64,000 nucleotides of DNA from Zingiber officinale (taxonomy: Eukaryota > Streptophyta > Magnoliopsida > Zingiberales > Zingiberaceae). The translations under genes and the position numbers were made by a program. How positions within the stretch are numbered: the first letter of the stretch is position 1; each line of letters begins with the position of its first letter. Under the pieces are notes generated by a model that did not search any database, was not told the origin of the DNA, and saw only the letters and a list, made by a program, of their open reading frames with translations. The DNA lies in contig NC_055987.1 in assembly GCF_018446385.1 (NCBI RefSeq), positions 12,299,705 to 12,363,704 of the forward strand. The letters run 5' to 3'. Positions 48,901 through 58,531 of the stretch are shown here, piece by piece.

Positions 48901-51900
48901 TCTGACCAAGATTTGGATTTGGCAGCTGATGAGGATGAAGGAACCAACAGAAAGAGTTTAGAACCTGGAAAATCTAATAATATATCAGAAAATTCAGAAG
49001 GATGGACAACCACAAATGCCAGTTTGTCTGTTTCCCATGATTGCTTGGACTTAAAGTCTTATCCGAAAATGTATGATGCTGTTTATAAGAGGACGAAGCC
49101 ATCCAAGGGAAAGGAAAGTTGCATAACTGATGTCCAAGTTAAGCAAGAAACTACTTCAGACTCTGTTGATCATGATGAAGCAACGTTGCTGTTGAGTGGT
49201 AAGATTAGAAATTCTAACAGAAAAAAACCCACTGGTGGAAGGGCTCCTAACCATGATCTAAGCTGTAGCATGAATAACTTTGACAATAATTTTTTTAGTT
49301 CTTTAGGAGCTTCCACAAGCAGAGGAAAGTCTGCATCTAGTTCATGTAATCAATTTTTAGTTGATGATTGGAAATCAACATCAAAAATGCCTGTTGGTTT
49401 AAGATCTGTGAGAAACAGAAGGGAGAACTACAATACAACTGATTTCAGATGTATGGATAAGAAAAGCCACCAATCGTTGCGGAAGCTTTCATGGCTTTTA
49501 TTGTTAGAGCATGAGGAGTGCTATAGATATATTCCTCAAAAAGGTGATGAAGTGGCCTATTTGATACAGGTAATCTTGTTTTTGTATCTGATGGCATTTC
49601 ATTGTTACAAATAATGTGCTTGTGATGTTGAACTTGTTCAATGTCAACTGTTCTCAGGGCCATCGTGAATACATTGAAAGCACTGCTACAACTGAAGTAG
49701 GTCCATGGAAATCAATCAAAGGCTTAAAGGCTGTCGAGTTTTGCAAAGTACAAGAACTTGAATACTCTACACTTCCTGGATCTGGTGATAGCTGCTGCAA
49801 ACTAACCCTTGAGTTCAAGGATCCTTCATCTTGTGGGTTCAAGAAAACTTTCCGAGTCACATTGCCTGAACTCAATGATCCTGACTTTCTCGTGGAAAGA
49901 TTACGCTATGATGCTTCCATTGAAAGGAATTGGACCCACAGAGACAAGTGCCAGGTATGGTGGAAGGATGCTGATGGATCGGGTGGAAGTTGGTGGAGTG
50001 GTCGGATCTTAGCTGTAAAACCTAAAGATTCTCAGTTTCCAGATAGCCCTTGGGAAAAATATGTAGTACAGTACAAGGATGATTCTTCTGGACAGCATTT
50101 ACATAGTCCTTGGGAACTTCACGATGTCAATACTCATTGGGAGCATCCTTCTATTAGTAATGAAACCAGAAATGCACTTTTATATTATATTTCCAAGATA
50201 GAACAGGCATCAATAAGAAATCAGGTCAACCATGCTTTTAGATGTAACTTTTAGTTAGTAATTGGCATTTTATTTTTCTTCTGAGCATTTTATATTGATC
50301 TATGTGTTTCTAAATTAGGATTATCATGGTGTTCAAAAGATGAATCAGGTGGCTCAGAAATCAAATTTCTTGAACAGGTATGATATTTCTGTCTAAGATT
50401 CTGTTTTTGCTTGCTTGTGATTATACAATGAAATTTATAGTTGAAATCAGACAAACCTGCCATTCTTAAGCTTGCAGTCTGGTTGATTCAGTTCATAGCC
50501 ATGAGTAATAAAATACTCATGTAACTTCCTTTATTTCTGTTCGATCATAATACAATATGGATTGTGCCAGGCACATAGTTAACATAGACCCATTAGCAGA
50601 TTGGATAAAGATTCTATTGATCTCGACTAAGCATATTGTGATATTTCTTTTTTGTTGTAATTAGGCTAATAATATGATTTGTAAAGTTGATTTTTGTTTT
50701 ATGATCCATGGTTTAGGAAAGCCCCAATCATGGTTCACTGGAACTGATTTAGATTGAATTCAAATGACTTGAAATCTTACGATATCATTTTTAGTGGCTT
50801 GTAACTCGTGTCAGTATAATCATCTGTTTGCAAGTAATAAATGTCCTTGGTTAATGTTATTTGAAGACAACAATTGATAGATGAAAAATGATAGCCTGGT
50901 GCACGAAGCTCCTACCTAGGATCCCAAGGAAGGGTCGGATTACATTGGGTCCATTGTACACATCCTTTGCATTTTGTAAGATGTTGGTTCTGCGACTTGA
51001 ACCCGTGATTTTGAGATCACAGCAACAACTTTACCATTGCGCCAAGGCTCCCCTTCAATTAATAGAATGAAAGCATAAATAAAATTATTTCCATTGTAGA
51101 GAGAATTTTTTAGTTACTATAATTAAAGCTAAAATTGATATAGAGATGTAGTTCAACAATAAAAAGGTTAGAGAACAATCGAGATGGATTAGCAAGTAAT
51201 CTATGTAAGAATTTTAGCTATTTTGGATATTTTATCCAACAAGGAGATAATGATGAGGGACATCATCATTGAGTGATTGAGCTATTAAGTTATAAAGAAG
51301 ATTCTAGCGTATTTCAATCGTCATATGCTGCTTATGCTTAAAGAATAATGAAGGTTAGAAGAAAAATAAAGAAAACTATGATTTAATGTAATTAAAATCA
51401 TCTCAAATGATCTTAAAATTATTATGATGTAACCTCTCTATAAATTTCAATGGTCTAGTAAGATCTATATATTTGATCTCAAATAGTTGGGACCGTAGGG
51501 TCTACAAGTTTACGATTATGAATATAAGGTGTGAGATCTTTTTCCCATGAGCTTGGTAATCAATATTTTGTATGACATGATAAGTTGGAAGAATATGATA
51601 AAAGGGTCCACATGACTGCAAATTGAAGTGATGAGCATCTAATTCAGTATCCTTTATTTTTCTTGTTATTTTATTAATTTGAAAAGCTAAGTTTAACGAA
51701 AATTCACCATTCTTACATCAGCGATTATGTATTCAAATTTTCATTCTTATTTTGTAAAAAAGCTTTGGATATTTAAACGCAGTTTTATAATCCCCACTAT
51801 CTTGTTGTTCGCAGATTCCCTGTTCCACTTTCTCTTGAAGTGATAAAGAGGAGACTCGAAAACAACTACTATCGCACCGTGGATGCAGTGAAGCATGATT

Positions 51901-52040
51901 CCGATGTTATGATTTCCAATGCCGAGACACACTTCATCAAAAGTGCGGAGATGAAATCAAAGATCAAAAGGTTAAAGGAATCGATCAAGCGTACATTTTC
52001 TTCATTGACGGATGAAAAACAAACAAAGGAGTCTTCGTAG
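30907..52040 (+). CDS. WD40-repeat and bromodomain protein (BRWD/PHIP family), 23 coding exons
   Basis: Joined by hand: 30907-31238, 31340-31488, 31719-31958, 33268-33377, 33487-33564, 33660-33766, 35496-35590, 35677-35792, 35896-35999, 36089-36166, 36323-36401, 37759-37924, 39725-39795, 41989-42069, 42186-42256, 43972-44068, 44140-44199, 47008-47062, 47165-47568, 47647-49569, 49658-50224, 50319-50377, 51815-52040. All introns are GT-AG, every junction keeps phase, and the sum is 5,268 nt (1,755 aa). Residues about 45-80 form a LisH-like helical pair, about 225-650 WD40 repeats (GHQNAVYC, DDRLVKIWS, SDDGTCRIWD, SSDTYARVWN, GYDGKLIIWD), about 690-770 the conserved YQRRRLGILGIEW block, about 770-1470 acidic Ser-rich linker, about 1473-1650 a conserved block before the bromodomain, and about 1645-1745 a divergent bromodomain. 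Animal members are CUL4-DDB1 substrate receptors and chromatin readers; a nuclear role here is inferred. The ATG follows the intron-1 acceptor immediately. Confidence 0.93.
38719..38825. repeat. 63-bp tandem duplication in the intron between exons 13 and 14
   Basis: AAAAAGTTAGGATCTC then ACAAAAGAAAGATAGTATAC at 38719-38762 recurs at about 38782-38825 with few changes. No function is implied. Confidence 0.8.
40085..41345 (-). repeat. LTR-like repeat, copy A, in the intron after exon 14
   Basis: Homologous in the same orientation to 45960-46880. Shared blocks are GTCACACCCCAAA.TGATCC, the GATAAGCAACAAGGTAGAGCA / GATAAATAACAAGATATGAACA stretch, the TAGAGTAGTA / TAGAGTGGTA stretch and TTTTGATTCAACTC. 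CGTCACACCCC at one edge resembles the end of gypsy LTRs read on the minus strand. An AT run lies at about 40885-40902. No coding sequence. Confidence 0.6.
44064..44818 (+). repeat. 376-bp tandem duplication that copies exon 18
   Basis: Unit 1 is about 44064-44439 and unit 2 about 44440-44818. Both run from the last bases of exon 17 (ACCAG|GTGTGA), through intron 17 and exon 18, to CAGATTTGTGAG. I count about six differences between the units and none in the 60-bp exon. The near identity implies a recent event. Confidence 0.95.
44516..44575 (+). CDS. Exon 18', duplicate of exon 18
   Basis: 60 bp identical to exon 18 (44140-44199), preceded by CTTAACAG and followed by GTATGTC, so both splice sites look usable. 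It is phase 0 at both ends and encodes 20 residues (FFLGDYRPL...NVLDQ). It may replace exon 18, be skipped, or be included in addition, which would repeat 20 residues without shifting the frame (1,775 aa). I left it out of the main model because one copy gives the family-like sequence. Confidence 0.75.
45058..45135 (-). repeat. Truncated Au-type SINE fragment
   Basis: AAAGGCAACCCGGTGTGAAGCTCCC followed by GGGTCGAACCACATGCATTGTAG resembles the 3' portion of Au SINEs in reverse orientation. The tRNA-like head is missing. Confidence 0.5.
45960..46880 (-). repeat. LTR-like repeat, copy B, in the intron after exon 18
   Basis: Diverged relative of 40085-41345, in the same orientation (see that entry for shared blocks). 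No PBS, PPT or coding sequence is seen beside either copy. They are probably old solo LTRs or LTR fragments. Confidence 0.6.
47569..47646 (+). other. 78-bp intron 20, in frame and without stops
   Basis: GTAAGATTC...TTTTTGTCAG is a good short intron. Its length is divisible by three and it has no stop, so the frame reads through 47167-49614. Retention would insert 26 mostly hydrophobic residues (LLLIHSSILLLILN...). Confidence 0.85.
50893..51055 (-). repeat. Au-type SINE in the intron before the last exon
   Basis: On the minus strand it reads GGGGAGCCTTGGCGCAATGG then TAAAGTTG (A-box region), GGGTTCAAGTCGC (B box), AATGTAATCCGACCC and GGAGCTTCGTGCACCAGGC, the body of plant Au SINEs. Imperfect direct repeats CAATTGATAGATGAAA (50871) and CAATTAATAGAATGAAA (51056) look like its TSD. 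The 60-codon frame here is not a gene. Confidence 0.8.
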
Positions 52041-52240
52041 TATAGGTTAAGGCTGCTGCCTAATTGTATATATCTCTCCATTCTAACATATTGTTTCACT
52101 GTCTTACGCACGCATCCATTTATTTCTGTGGTTAGTTTTGAGGAACACCATACACAGAGAGGGAATGATCTGCCTCCCTGAATTCATTATGCCTAAAACA
52201 TTCACTATCAATAAAATCAATTAGAAAGAAAACTAAACAA
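52041..52240 (+). terminator. 3' UTR and poly(A) signal of the WD40-bromodomain gene
   Basis: After the TAG at 52038-52040 a canonical AATAAA lies at 52210-52215. The true cleavage site cannot be read from the sequence. Confidence 0.6.
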
Positions 52241-54180
52241 TGCAGTGACACTCCTTTTCGTCCTTTTAATTTCAAGTCATTTGACTTGCTGTTCCAGGCA
52301 TTCCATTATTACCAAACCGATATAAATGCAAGATAAATTTGAGTCATTGTTCCAGGCATTGCATTAATCACCGGTGTATACGGGTAATTAAATATTAAAA
52401 CATCTTATAAATTTTAAAAATTATCATAATATATTTTTCTGAGAAGGAAATTATTTTTTTTTAAAAAGTTATGATTATTTTTATATAGTAATTTTAGTTA
52501 AAATTGCTATGTAGTAAAAGACAATAATCTTCTAAAATGCATTTATATAGTCAGATTTACAATTTTATAACACGGATATTATTACATTATTTTATTTTTT
52601 AAAACAATTTAATTTTGTTCAAACCCTATGAATTTTATCACCTTAACTTCTATTAGCTGTTAAAAATAATATTCGTTTTATGATAATTCTTTTAATTTAT
52701 CCTTTTAAGAAATTATATATTTTTAATTTATAACTCACATAATAAGTTAATAACTTTTAAAAAATTATGACAAATTTTATCACTTTAATCACTACTATTT
52801 TTTTTAAAATTATTATTTCTATTTTATAATTTATTAATTTTTGATTATTTTTTTAATATTTATTTTGATAATTTATAACTTATTTATCAATTTTAATCAA
52901 AATTTTCTTATATGTGTACTAGTGGCGTGCTTTAAATTAGTTGATTGTATAAATATATATGATAGTAAAAGATAAATATGTTCAATTTCAGATTATACGA
53001 AGAAAGATACATTATAGAATTAGTTTATAAGTGAACCGTAAAATGAATAAGGGTATGAGGAGTTTTTTCTAAAGGCATGCGCACTACTAGGATTTGATCC
53101 CTCTCAACACACACCCTGCAGGGATGACCACATAAATATACATTGGACATTAAATTAGTCGATCGCATAATTATATACATTCAAAAACTTGGAATGTTAT
53201 GATACAGATAAAAATTTATAAAAATCTTATAATAAATTTATTAAAACGCTATGTTTGTGTAGACGACTCATAATCTCCTTCAACATCTACGGTGCTCTTC
53301 ATCCCTTAAAAACCCGCAAAATGAAAATTAATCCTAAATAAACATGGCATAGACAAAAATCTCAAATGAAAAACCACTTTGGTTTTCTTTTCTTTCTTTT
53401 TCTTTTTTTTTCTTTTTTTTTTTTTTGGCTCTCAACAAACAAAGAGACAAATCTTTGATTGTTCAAACTTTATACATTGTGGTGATACAATCCACTTCTA
53501 CTCCATCGAATGTACAAGAAACAGTTCAATAGTTGAAAAACATTTATAAATCTTACCATGATCATTGAAAGATGTTCTTTTTATACTATACCCATGGGAA
53601 GAGATCATAATCTGAACCCTCCACGTCGTATGCCAAAGAGACTAAAACTGCATCTGCTCTGGAACAATGTCAAAGGCTGTTAGAACATAGAACAAAGAAC
53701 AAAGAACTGGAATCTGGATTTGCTCTGTGCCCAGTACTTCAAGAAAACTCATATGATGGTTTTTAGCATTTTTGCCTAGGCCTTCTTCTTAAGCATAGTA
53801 TAACCTTTGTCAAACATCTGCTAAAGTGAGAGTTTAAATTATTGAACGCCAGCATGTTTAAATTGTATCCTCATCTCAAAGGTGTTGGATAATTTGTCAT
53901 AGGAGATTTTAAAAAATTAATCGAATTAAAATTATATAAAATAAATTCTAACTTATCTGTTGTGATGACCTGAGTGGATAATCTCAGACTGTCAAAATAG
54001 ATTCAGCTCATCTTCTATTGTGCTTCAAGGTTCTCTCATGTCGTCTGTTTTCCAAAATATAATGGAAAAACCGTGATCACCACCAAACAGTACGGATGAG
54101 AGAGATTTTTGGAAGAACACGAATGGGCAGCTTCCTATCGCTCTTATCTTTTTTGCTCAAGATCTGAGCTCCTTATATAA
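52241..54180. other. Intergenic DNA, mostly AT-rich
   Basis: No gene is supported. A T-rich pyrimidine tract with C interruptions lies at about 53390-53426; the 500 bp after it are less AT-rich. The tract could be the poly(A) end of something transcribed leftward, but no coding frame supports this. Confidence 0.4.
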
Positions 54181-54194
54181 GGGCTCAACCTTTG

Positions 54195-55800
54195 GCTGTA
54201 AGGGTATCTGCAACGCGGCGTTAATGCCGCGTTATAATGACACTGTTCATTTAACGTCGCGTTGTAGATGCGGCGTCCGCGTTGAACGCGTTCAAGCTTT
54301 GCATGGGGTGGCCCAGGGCTGGCCCACCCCATGTGTATAATTTTTTTTTAATTTTTTTAAAAAGTAAATTATAAAATTAAATAAAATGGTTAGTTTTTTA
54401 ATGGCTATTTTTTAACGACTAGTTCAAAATTTCATCTATAAATATCCACCCATATGTACACATATTTTCATTCCAACTCACTACTCTTTCAATTCTACTC
54501 TCTAAATATTCTCTCTGTCTATTTTTAAGTCCCTATCATCTTATTTTCTATCTTAAATGGATGAAAATAATAGGACATTTTTTACAAATTTCTTGAATTC
54601 TACAAACAACTCGCAAGAATATTCATCTTCCCAAAATTCACAAATTCCACCAAATTATCAATACCCACATCCATTTCCAAATATGTCGTTTCCTCCACAA
54701 AATCTTCAAAATTTCCAAGATTTTGGAAATTTTATGAATCATCCGAATTATGCCCCTCGAGGTCCATATTAACCGCTTCCAGCTGAATATTGGCAAAACA
54801 TGAGTCATCCGTATTTCACGCCGTCATTTGTTTATGGATATGGTACTCCGCACACAATTGGTATGTCTTTCACTCCTTCGGTGTCAAATGAACCTGCAAC
54901 TCCAACTTTTATCCCGGAGACTCAACTTTTCGATCGTGAATCCCTAATTGAGGTGGTCAATTTAGAAAAAGCGATTTCAAATGCTGAGGGTACAAGAAAG
55001 CGTTCAAGTTGGACAAAGGTTGAAGACGAGGTCTTAGCGAGATGTTTTGTCACTATCAGTGATGATCCAATAATCGATAATGATCAAAAGGCAGATGCTT
55101 TTTGGGGACGTGTTGCAAGCTACTACAATGATAATCTTCCCCTATGTTCAAACACCAGAAGTGCAAATGTTATACGGTCACATTGGCACAATACAATCCA
55201 AAAGGTATATCGATTCAACGCAAATTACAATAGTATTTATAGTTCATATCGAAGTGGTCATAGTGACGAAGATATATTGAGGTTTACGTATGAAAAATAT
55301 TGATCTGAAAATAATGGCGTTGCATTCAATCACGAACATGTGTGAAGAATTGTCAAAGACTGTCCAATGTTTACTCCACAGTCCACTGATCATTTTGTGG
55401 CCACAAAGAAGACGAGGATCTCAGAGTCGGGAGCAAGTAACACCCCTCCAACCAAGATGTGAGTATACACCTGGATGATGAAGATACTCGTCCAATGGGA
55501 CAAAAGGTAGCAACAAGAAAGGGAAAAAACAAAGCAAAATTGACTATGGAGGATCTGACAATAAACTACAACAATATTATCACAAAGTTCACTGAGTACA
55601 CAAGCGTGAAGAAGTCCGAAGTTGATTTGAAACAAAAAACAACTCGAAGTAGAGGAGATTAAGGCAAAAGCCGCCTTGTCAAAATCTAAAGCTAAGAATC
55701 GTCGCTTGAAGTTGAAAGAGTACGAAATATTAAACAAAGACACCTCGCAGATGACAAAGAAGTAGCTTATCATACATGAATGCATATGCCAGGATATTAG
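54195..55800 (+). mobile_element. Decayed PIF/Harbinger-like element, ORF1 only
   Basis: GGGTATCTGCAACGC at about 54204 looks like a Harbinger-type terminal repeat, followed by a GC-rich palindromic stretch (CGCGGCGTTAATGCCGCG). The leader with ATGGCTATTTTTTAACGACTA and TATAAATATCCACCCATA is typical of these plant elements. ORF1 follows. No DDE transposase is present, and no matching right terminus is found before the LTR at 56038. Confidence 0.65.
54557..55480 (+). pseudogene. Harbinger ORF1 (Myb/SANT-like, NAM-associated domain) broken by nonsense codons
   Basis: One frame runs from the ATG at 54557 but is cut by TAA at 54770-54772, TGA after EKY at 55301-55303, TGA where WRIVKDCPMF is expected (about 55343), and TGA after NTPPTKM. 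The frame between stops reads RKRSSWTKVEDEVLARCFV (SANT-like helix), DAFWGRVASYYND, RSANVIRSHWHNTIQKVYRF and then FVATKKTRISESGA. This is the protein often annotated in plants as glutathione S-transferase T3-like or NAM-associated. It would bind DNA and help a separate transposase. Confidence 0.8.
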
Positions 55801-55834
55801 GTCGAGATGAAATATCTAAATTATTTACTGAATG

Positions 55835-55970
55835 TTCATTTTCTAGTATTATTATATTTTCGAGTGATTATAATTTTTAATTATTATATTTCTCATTTCG
55901 ATTAATGTGATTTTTAATTATTATATTTTTCATTTCGATTAATGTGATTTTTAATTATTATAATTTAACA
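55835..55970. repeat. Tandem repeat of about 35 bp, three units
   Basis: The unit is roughly TTATATTT(C/T)TCATTTCGATT, AATGTGATTTTTAATTA; two complete copies and a partial one (about 55865-55966). AT-rich, non-coding. Confidence 0.7.
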
Positions 55971-56715
55971 AAATAGTTGTTATGAACTAGCTTTGGAAAT
56001 TAGCTGGTGCAACTAGCCGTTGGAAATTAGTCATTGCTGTTAGGATCGGTTGAGCTAGAGGGGGGGGGGGGGGGGGGGGCGTGAATGGCTCACCTCGTTT
56101 TCTTGGTCTTTGATTATGCACAGCGGAAACTTGAAGTCAATGCTAACTCCGGTATTTACTTGGTATCCACCTCCTCAAGGAGGTGACTAATCCAAGGATC
56201 CACGCCACTCACCACACTTCCACTATCCAAAAACCCTCATTCTCGGAATTGCGCCGAAGGTGGAGAAACCTTACAACACTTACAATACTTCCTCTCCAAA
56301 GGAAAGAGCTCACACTCACTACAAAGAGGAAGAGAAAAGATTTACAGACTTGAAATAGCTTCTTCCTTGTGGCGTGAGATTTGAAAGCTTGGAGAGATTG
56401 AGAGCTTTAACTTCCAACGCTTGAGAGATCTTGAACACTTCAAGGATTCTTCACCCCAGAGCAATAGAATAGTAATATTTGTTTATCCGTGCTTATTCCT
56501 CTTTCTTCCAGCGTTTTAAACATCACGAAAACTAGCCGTTTCTCACGCTGCCGTCGCCGTGAATCGATTGAGATTATGTCCCAATCGATTCACAAGTATC
56601 CTTTGGAAGCCATCGCGTTAAGATCAACGGTATAGATTCTTTTATTTGACTTGGATCGATTGGGGCAGAGTTTGAATCGATTCAGTCGCTTGGTCATGAA
56701 ATCGCAGCTTTGTGA

Positions 56716-56970
56716 ATCGATCGGCCGATCGATTCAATACCTTGAATCGATCGGTTGATCGATTCAGGATGATTCTGTGCTTCGCACAGAATGTTCACGG
56801 ATCGATCGGCCGATCGATTCAATACCTTGAATCGATCGGTTGATCGATTCAGGATGATTCTGTGCTTCGTACAGAATGTTCACGGATCGATCGGCCGATC
56901 GATTCAATACCTTGAATCGATCGGCTGATTGATTCAGAAGGGTTCTGTGCTTCGCACAGATTCTTTCCAT
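56716..56970. repeat. 85-bp tandem repeat, three units, each with the palindrome ATCGATCGGCCGATCGAT
   Basis: Units start at 56716, 56801 and 56886. Each has a perfect 18-bp palindrome, a second half-copy (ATCGATCGGTTGATCGAT) and the small hairpin TTCTGTGCTTCGCACAGAA. The third unit is more diverged. Related single motifs lie at about 56570-56700 and 56970-57030. Confidence 0.9.
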
Positions 56971-57067
56971 CGATCGGCTGATCGATTCAAAGGCATTCTG
57001 CCTCATAGCCATGTCTAAATCGGTTCACCAATCGATCTCTGATGGTGAGCCTAACACACTATAATCT

Positions 57068-57215
57068 TGTGACCTGCAGGAGCTTCTTTTGCCAAGAATC
57101 CGGTCCCCGACCTTCTCGGACTTCTCTTGCATCTGGTCTTCTGACCTGCAAGAAACCTTTTTACCAAGAATCCAGTCCTCGACCTTCTTGGACTTCTCTT
57201 GCATCTGGTCTTCCG
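57068..57215. repeat. 73-bp tandem repeat, two units
   Basis: GACCTGCAGGAGCTTCTTTT then GCCAAGAATCCGGTCC recurs 73 bp later as GACCTGCAAGAAACC then ACCAAGAATCCAGTCC; a third start (GACCTGTAAGAAAC) follows at about 57214. Confidence 0.8.
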
Positions 57216-57344
57216 ACCTGTAAGAAACTTCTCCTGCAAACTCACAATGCATGTTAGTTCCAACGTTATTAACCTAAACTTAAATAATTGTCAACACATT
57301 GAAACTTCCAGGGCATGATTGCACCAACAATCTCCCCCTTTTTG

Positions 57345-57774
57345 ATGTTTGACAATCTATTTAAGTTTAGGCTAATTTCCAAAATATCATAATGATACAA
57401 TGATAGATAATGATTGCAACAACGCTGAAAATCATCTAAATTAAACATAGGCAATAAACATGAACAAATTTAAGCAGTAAGCTTGATTTTAATTATCTTA
57501 AGCGTAAACTTCAACATAAATCTCCCCCTTTGTCAAAAATAAAAAAAACAGAACTCCCCCTCAAAAAGTGCACGAGGCAAATACGATAAAACCGAGGGGT
57601 GCTCCCCCTAAAATACATATATCTACAGAATAGAACAACACTGAAATATAGACATATATATATATATAAACAAAATGAAGTACATCATAAGGAGTATATT
57701 ATACATTCAAAAAGAGACGAAGTTCACACAAGGACTCCATAACAACAACCATCCATATAGCATACAATAACATG
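57345..57774. other. Non-coding interior of the retroelement between coding region and 3' LTR
   Basis: AT-rich with several CTCCCCCT/CTCCCCTTT tracts (polypurine on the minus strand), such as those near 57521, 57556 and 57603, and an AT run at about 57653-57668. No frame is supported. Confidence 0.5.
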
Positions 57775-58480
57775 TCATAGCGGAACATAGAACTCAACAA
57801 GATCATCCCCCGGAGGAGTGGGATCAGGCTCAACAGAAGGAGCAGACGTAGTGGCCGGAGCTAGAGCAATCGTAGACTCAGGAACAGGTGCATCCTCAGC
57901 AAGGGGAACAGGGGCGGTGGATGGACTAGACTGAGACGGGTGAACCGTCACCCACGAGCCCACCAAGTCCACCAGTGTCTCCAGAGTCGCCTGCATCGAA
58001 GTCTGCTGCTGGACCATGGTATCCATCGAGATACGCAGGTCAGCTACCTCCATGGTCAGCTCCTCTAGACGAGTGTCGACAGTCTCCTCGAATGTCGGAG
58101 AAGCTGGCCCGGGAATATCCTCCTCAGCATCATCCGCTGCATGAACCAATGCCTATGTCCACCCCCTGGCGAGCCCTGGGTCCCTCACCAAGAGCACGTC
58201 CATCATGCCACTGAACTCCCGCTGGACCACCGACTAAGCCCATCTTCGTGAAGGAGCGGGAAGAAATCCTAGAATACGCCACAGTCATGTGCTCCAGTCG
58301 TCCCCGGGAGACATCTATCTTCTGGGACTCCAGCCAATCTGTGATAAGATGGCCGAAAGGCATATGGATCGTCTGCTGTACGGGCTGGGTAAAATGAATG
58401 ATGCAATGAAAGATGTTCAGAGCGATGTTGATGTCAAGGGAATGACGAATGGCATAGAGAGCAAACATGTGAGGAGGTCG
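57775..58480 (-). pseudogene. Retroelement coding fragment resembling the 'putative plant transposon protein' domain
   Basis: The upstream open piece (58468-58130) reads FALYAIRHSLDINIALNIFH, CIIHFTQPVQQTIHMPFGHL and ITDWLESQKIDVS, resembling the domain annotated as putative plant transposon protein in many plant LTR elements. The downstream piece (58149-57775) has a coiled-coil-like VDTRLEELTMEVADLRISMD and a Pro/Ala/Ser-rich tail. They lie in different frames and need a shift to join. The 5' end is cut at 58531 by the gypsy-type element. Confidence 0.6.
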
Positions 58481-58531
58481 TAGAGCGGCTAAGGCACGAG
58501 AGACAATGGAGAAAAGGCAGTTGATGATTAC

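Larger units (their letters stand above)
47008..52040 (+). other. Exons 19-24: linker and bromodomain part of the gene
   Basis: This part codes residues 679-1755. Exon 20 carries YQRRRLGILGIEWRPGSLKL and the WVEPLPEIVEAIDWE segment typical of BRWD proteins, then an acidic tail and a basic KRSKRKKH stretch that may be a nuclear signal. Exon 21 (1,923 bp) is low-complexity, Ser/Asp/Glu-rich, with further basic clusters (GRRVKRRN). Exon 22 carries the GDEVAYLIQ-GHREYIE junction and the VWWKDADGSGGSWWSGRI segment. Exons 22-24 form the bromodomain, with SNAETHF at residues 1715-1721. Antisense frames across exon 21 are shadows. Confidence 0.92.
56038..57329 (-). repeat. 3' LTR of a minus-strand retroelement (1,292 bp)
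   Basis: Starts TGTTAGGATCGG and ends GATTGCACCAACA, followed by a polypurine tract on the minus strand (CAAAAAGGGGGAGAT, 57330-57344). It contains a G20 run (56060-56079), three 85-bp tandem units with an 18-bp palindrome (56716-56970), and a two-unit repeat of about 73 bp (57068-57215). Open frames in the repeats are artefacts. Confidence 0.8.

Noticed and set aside
47868..49013. Antisense frames of 79-100 codons across exon 21 of the WD40-bromodomain gene
   Set aside because: They lie entirely opposite a well-supported coding exon and show no domain character. They are codon-bias shadows.
50960..51055. Possible tRNA gene because of A- and B-box-like motifs
   Set aside because: No cloverleaf can be drawn. 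The motifs and body match an Au-type SINE with imperfect TSD.
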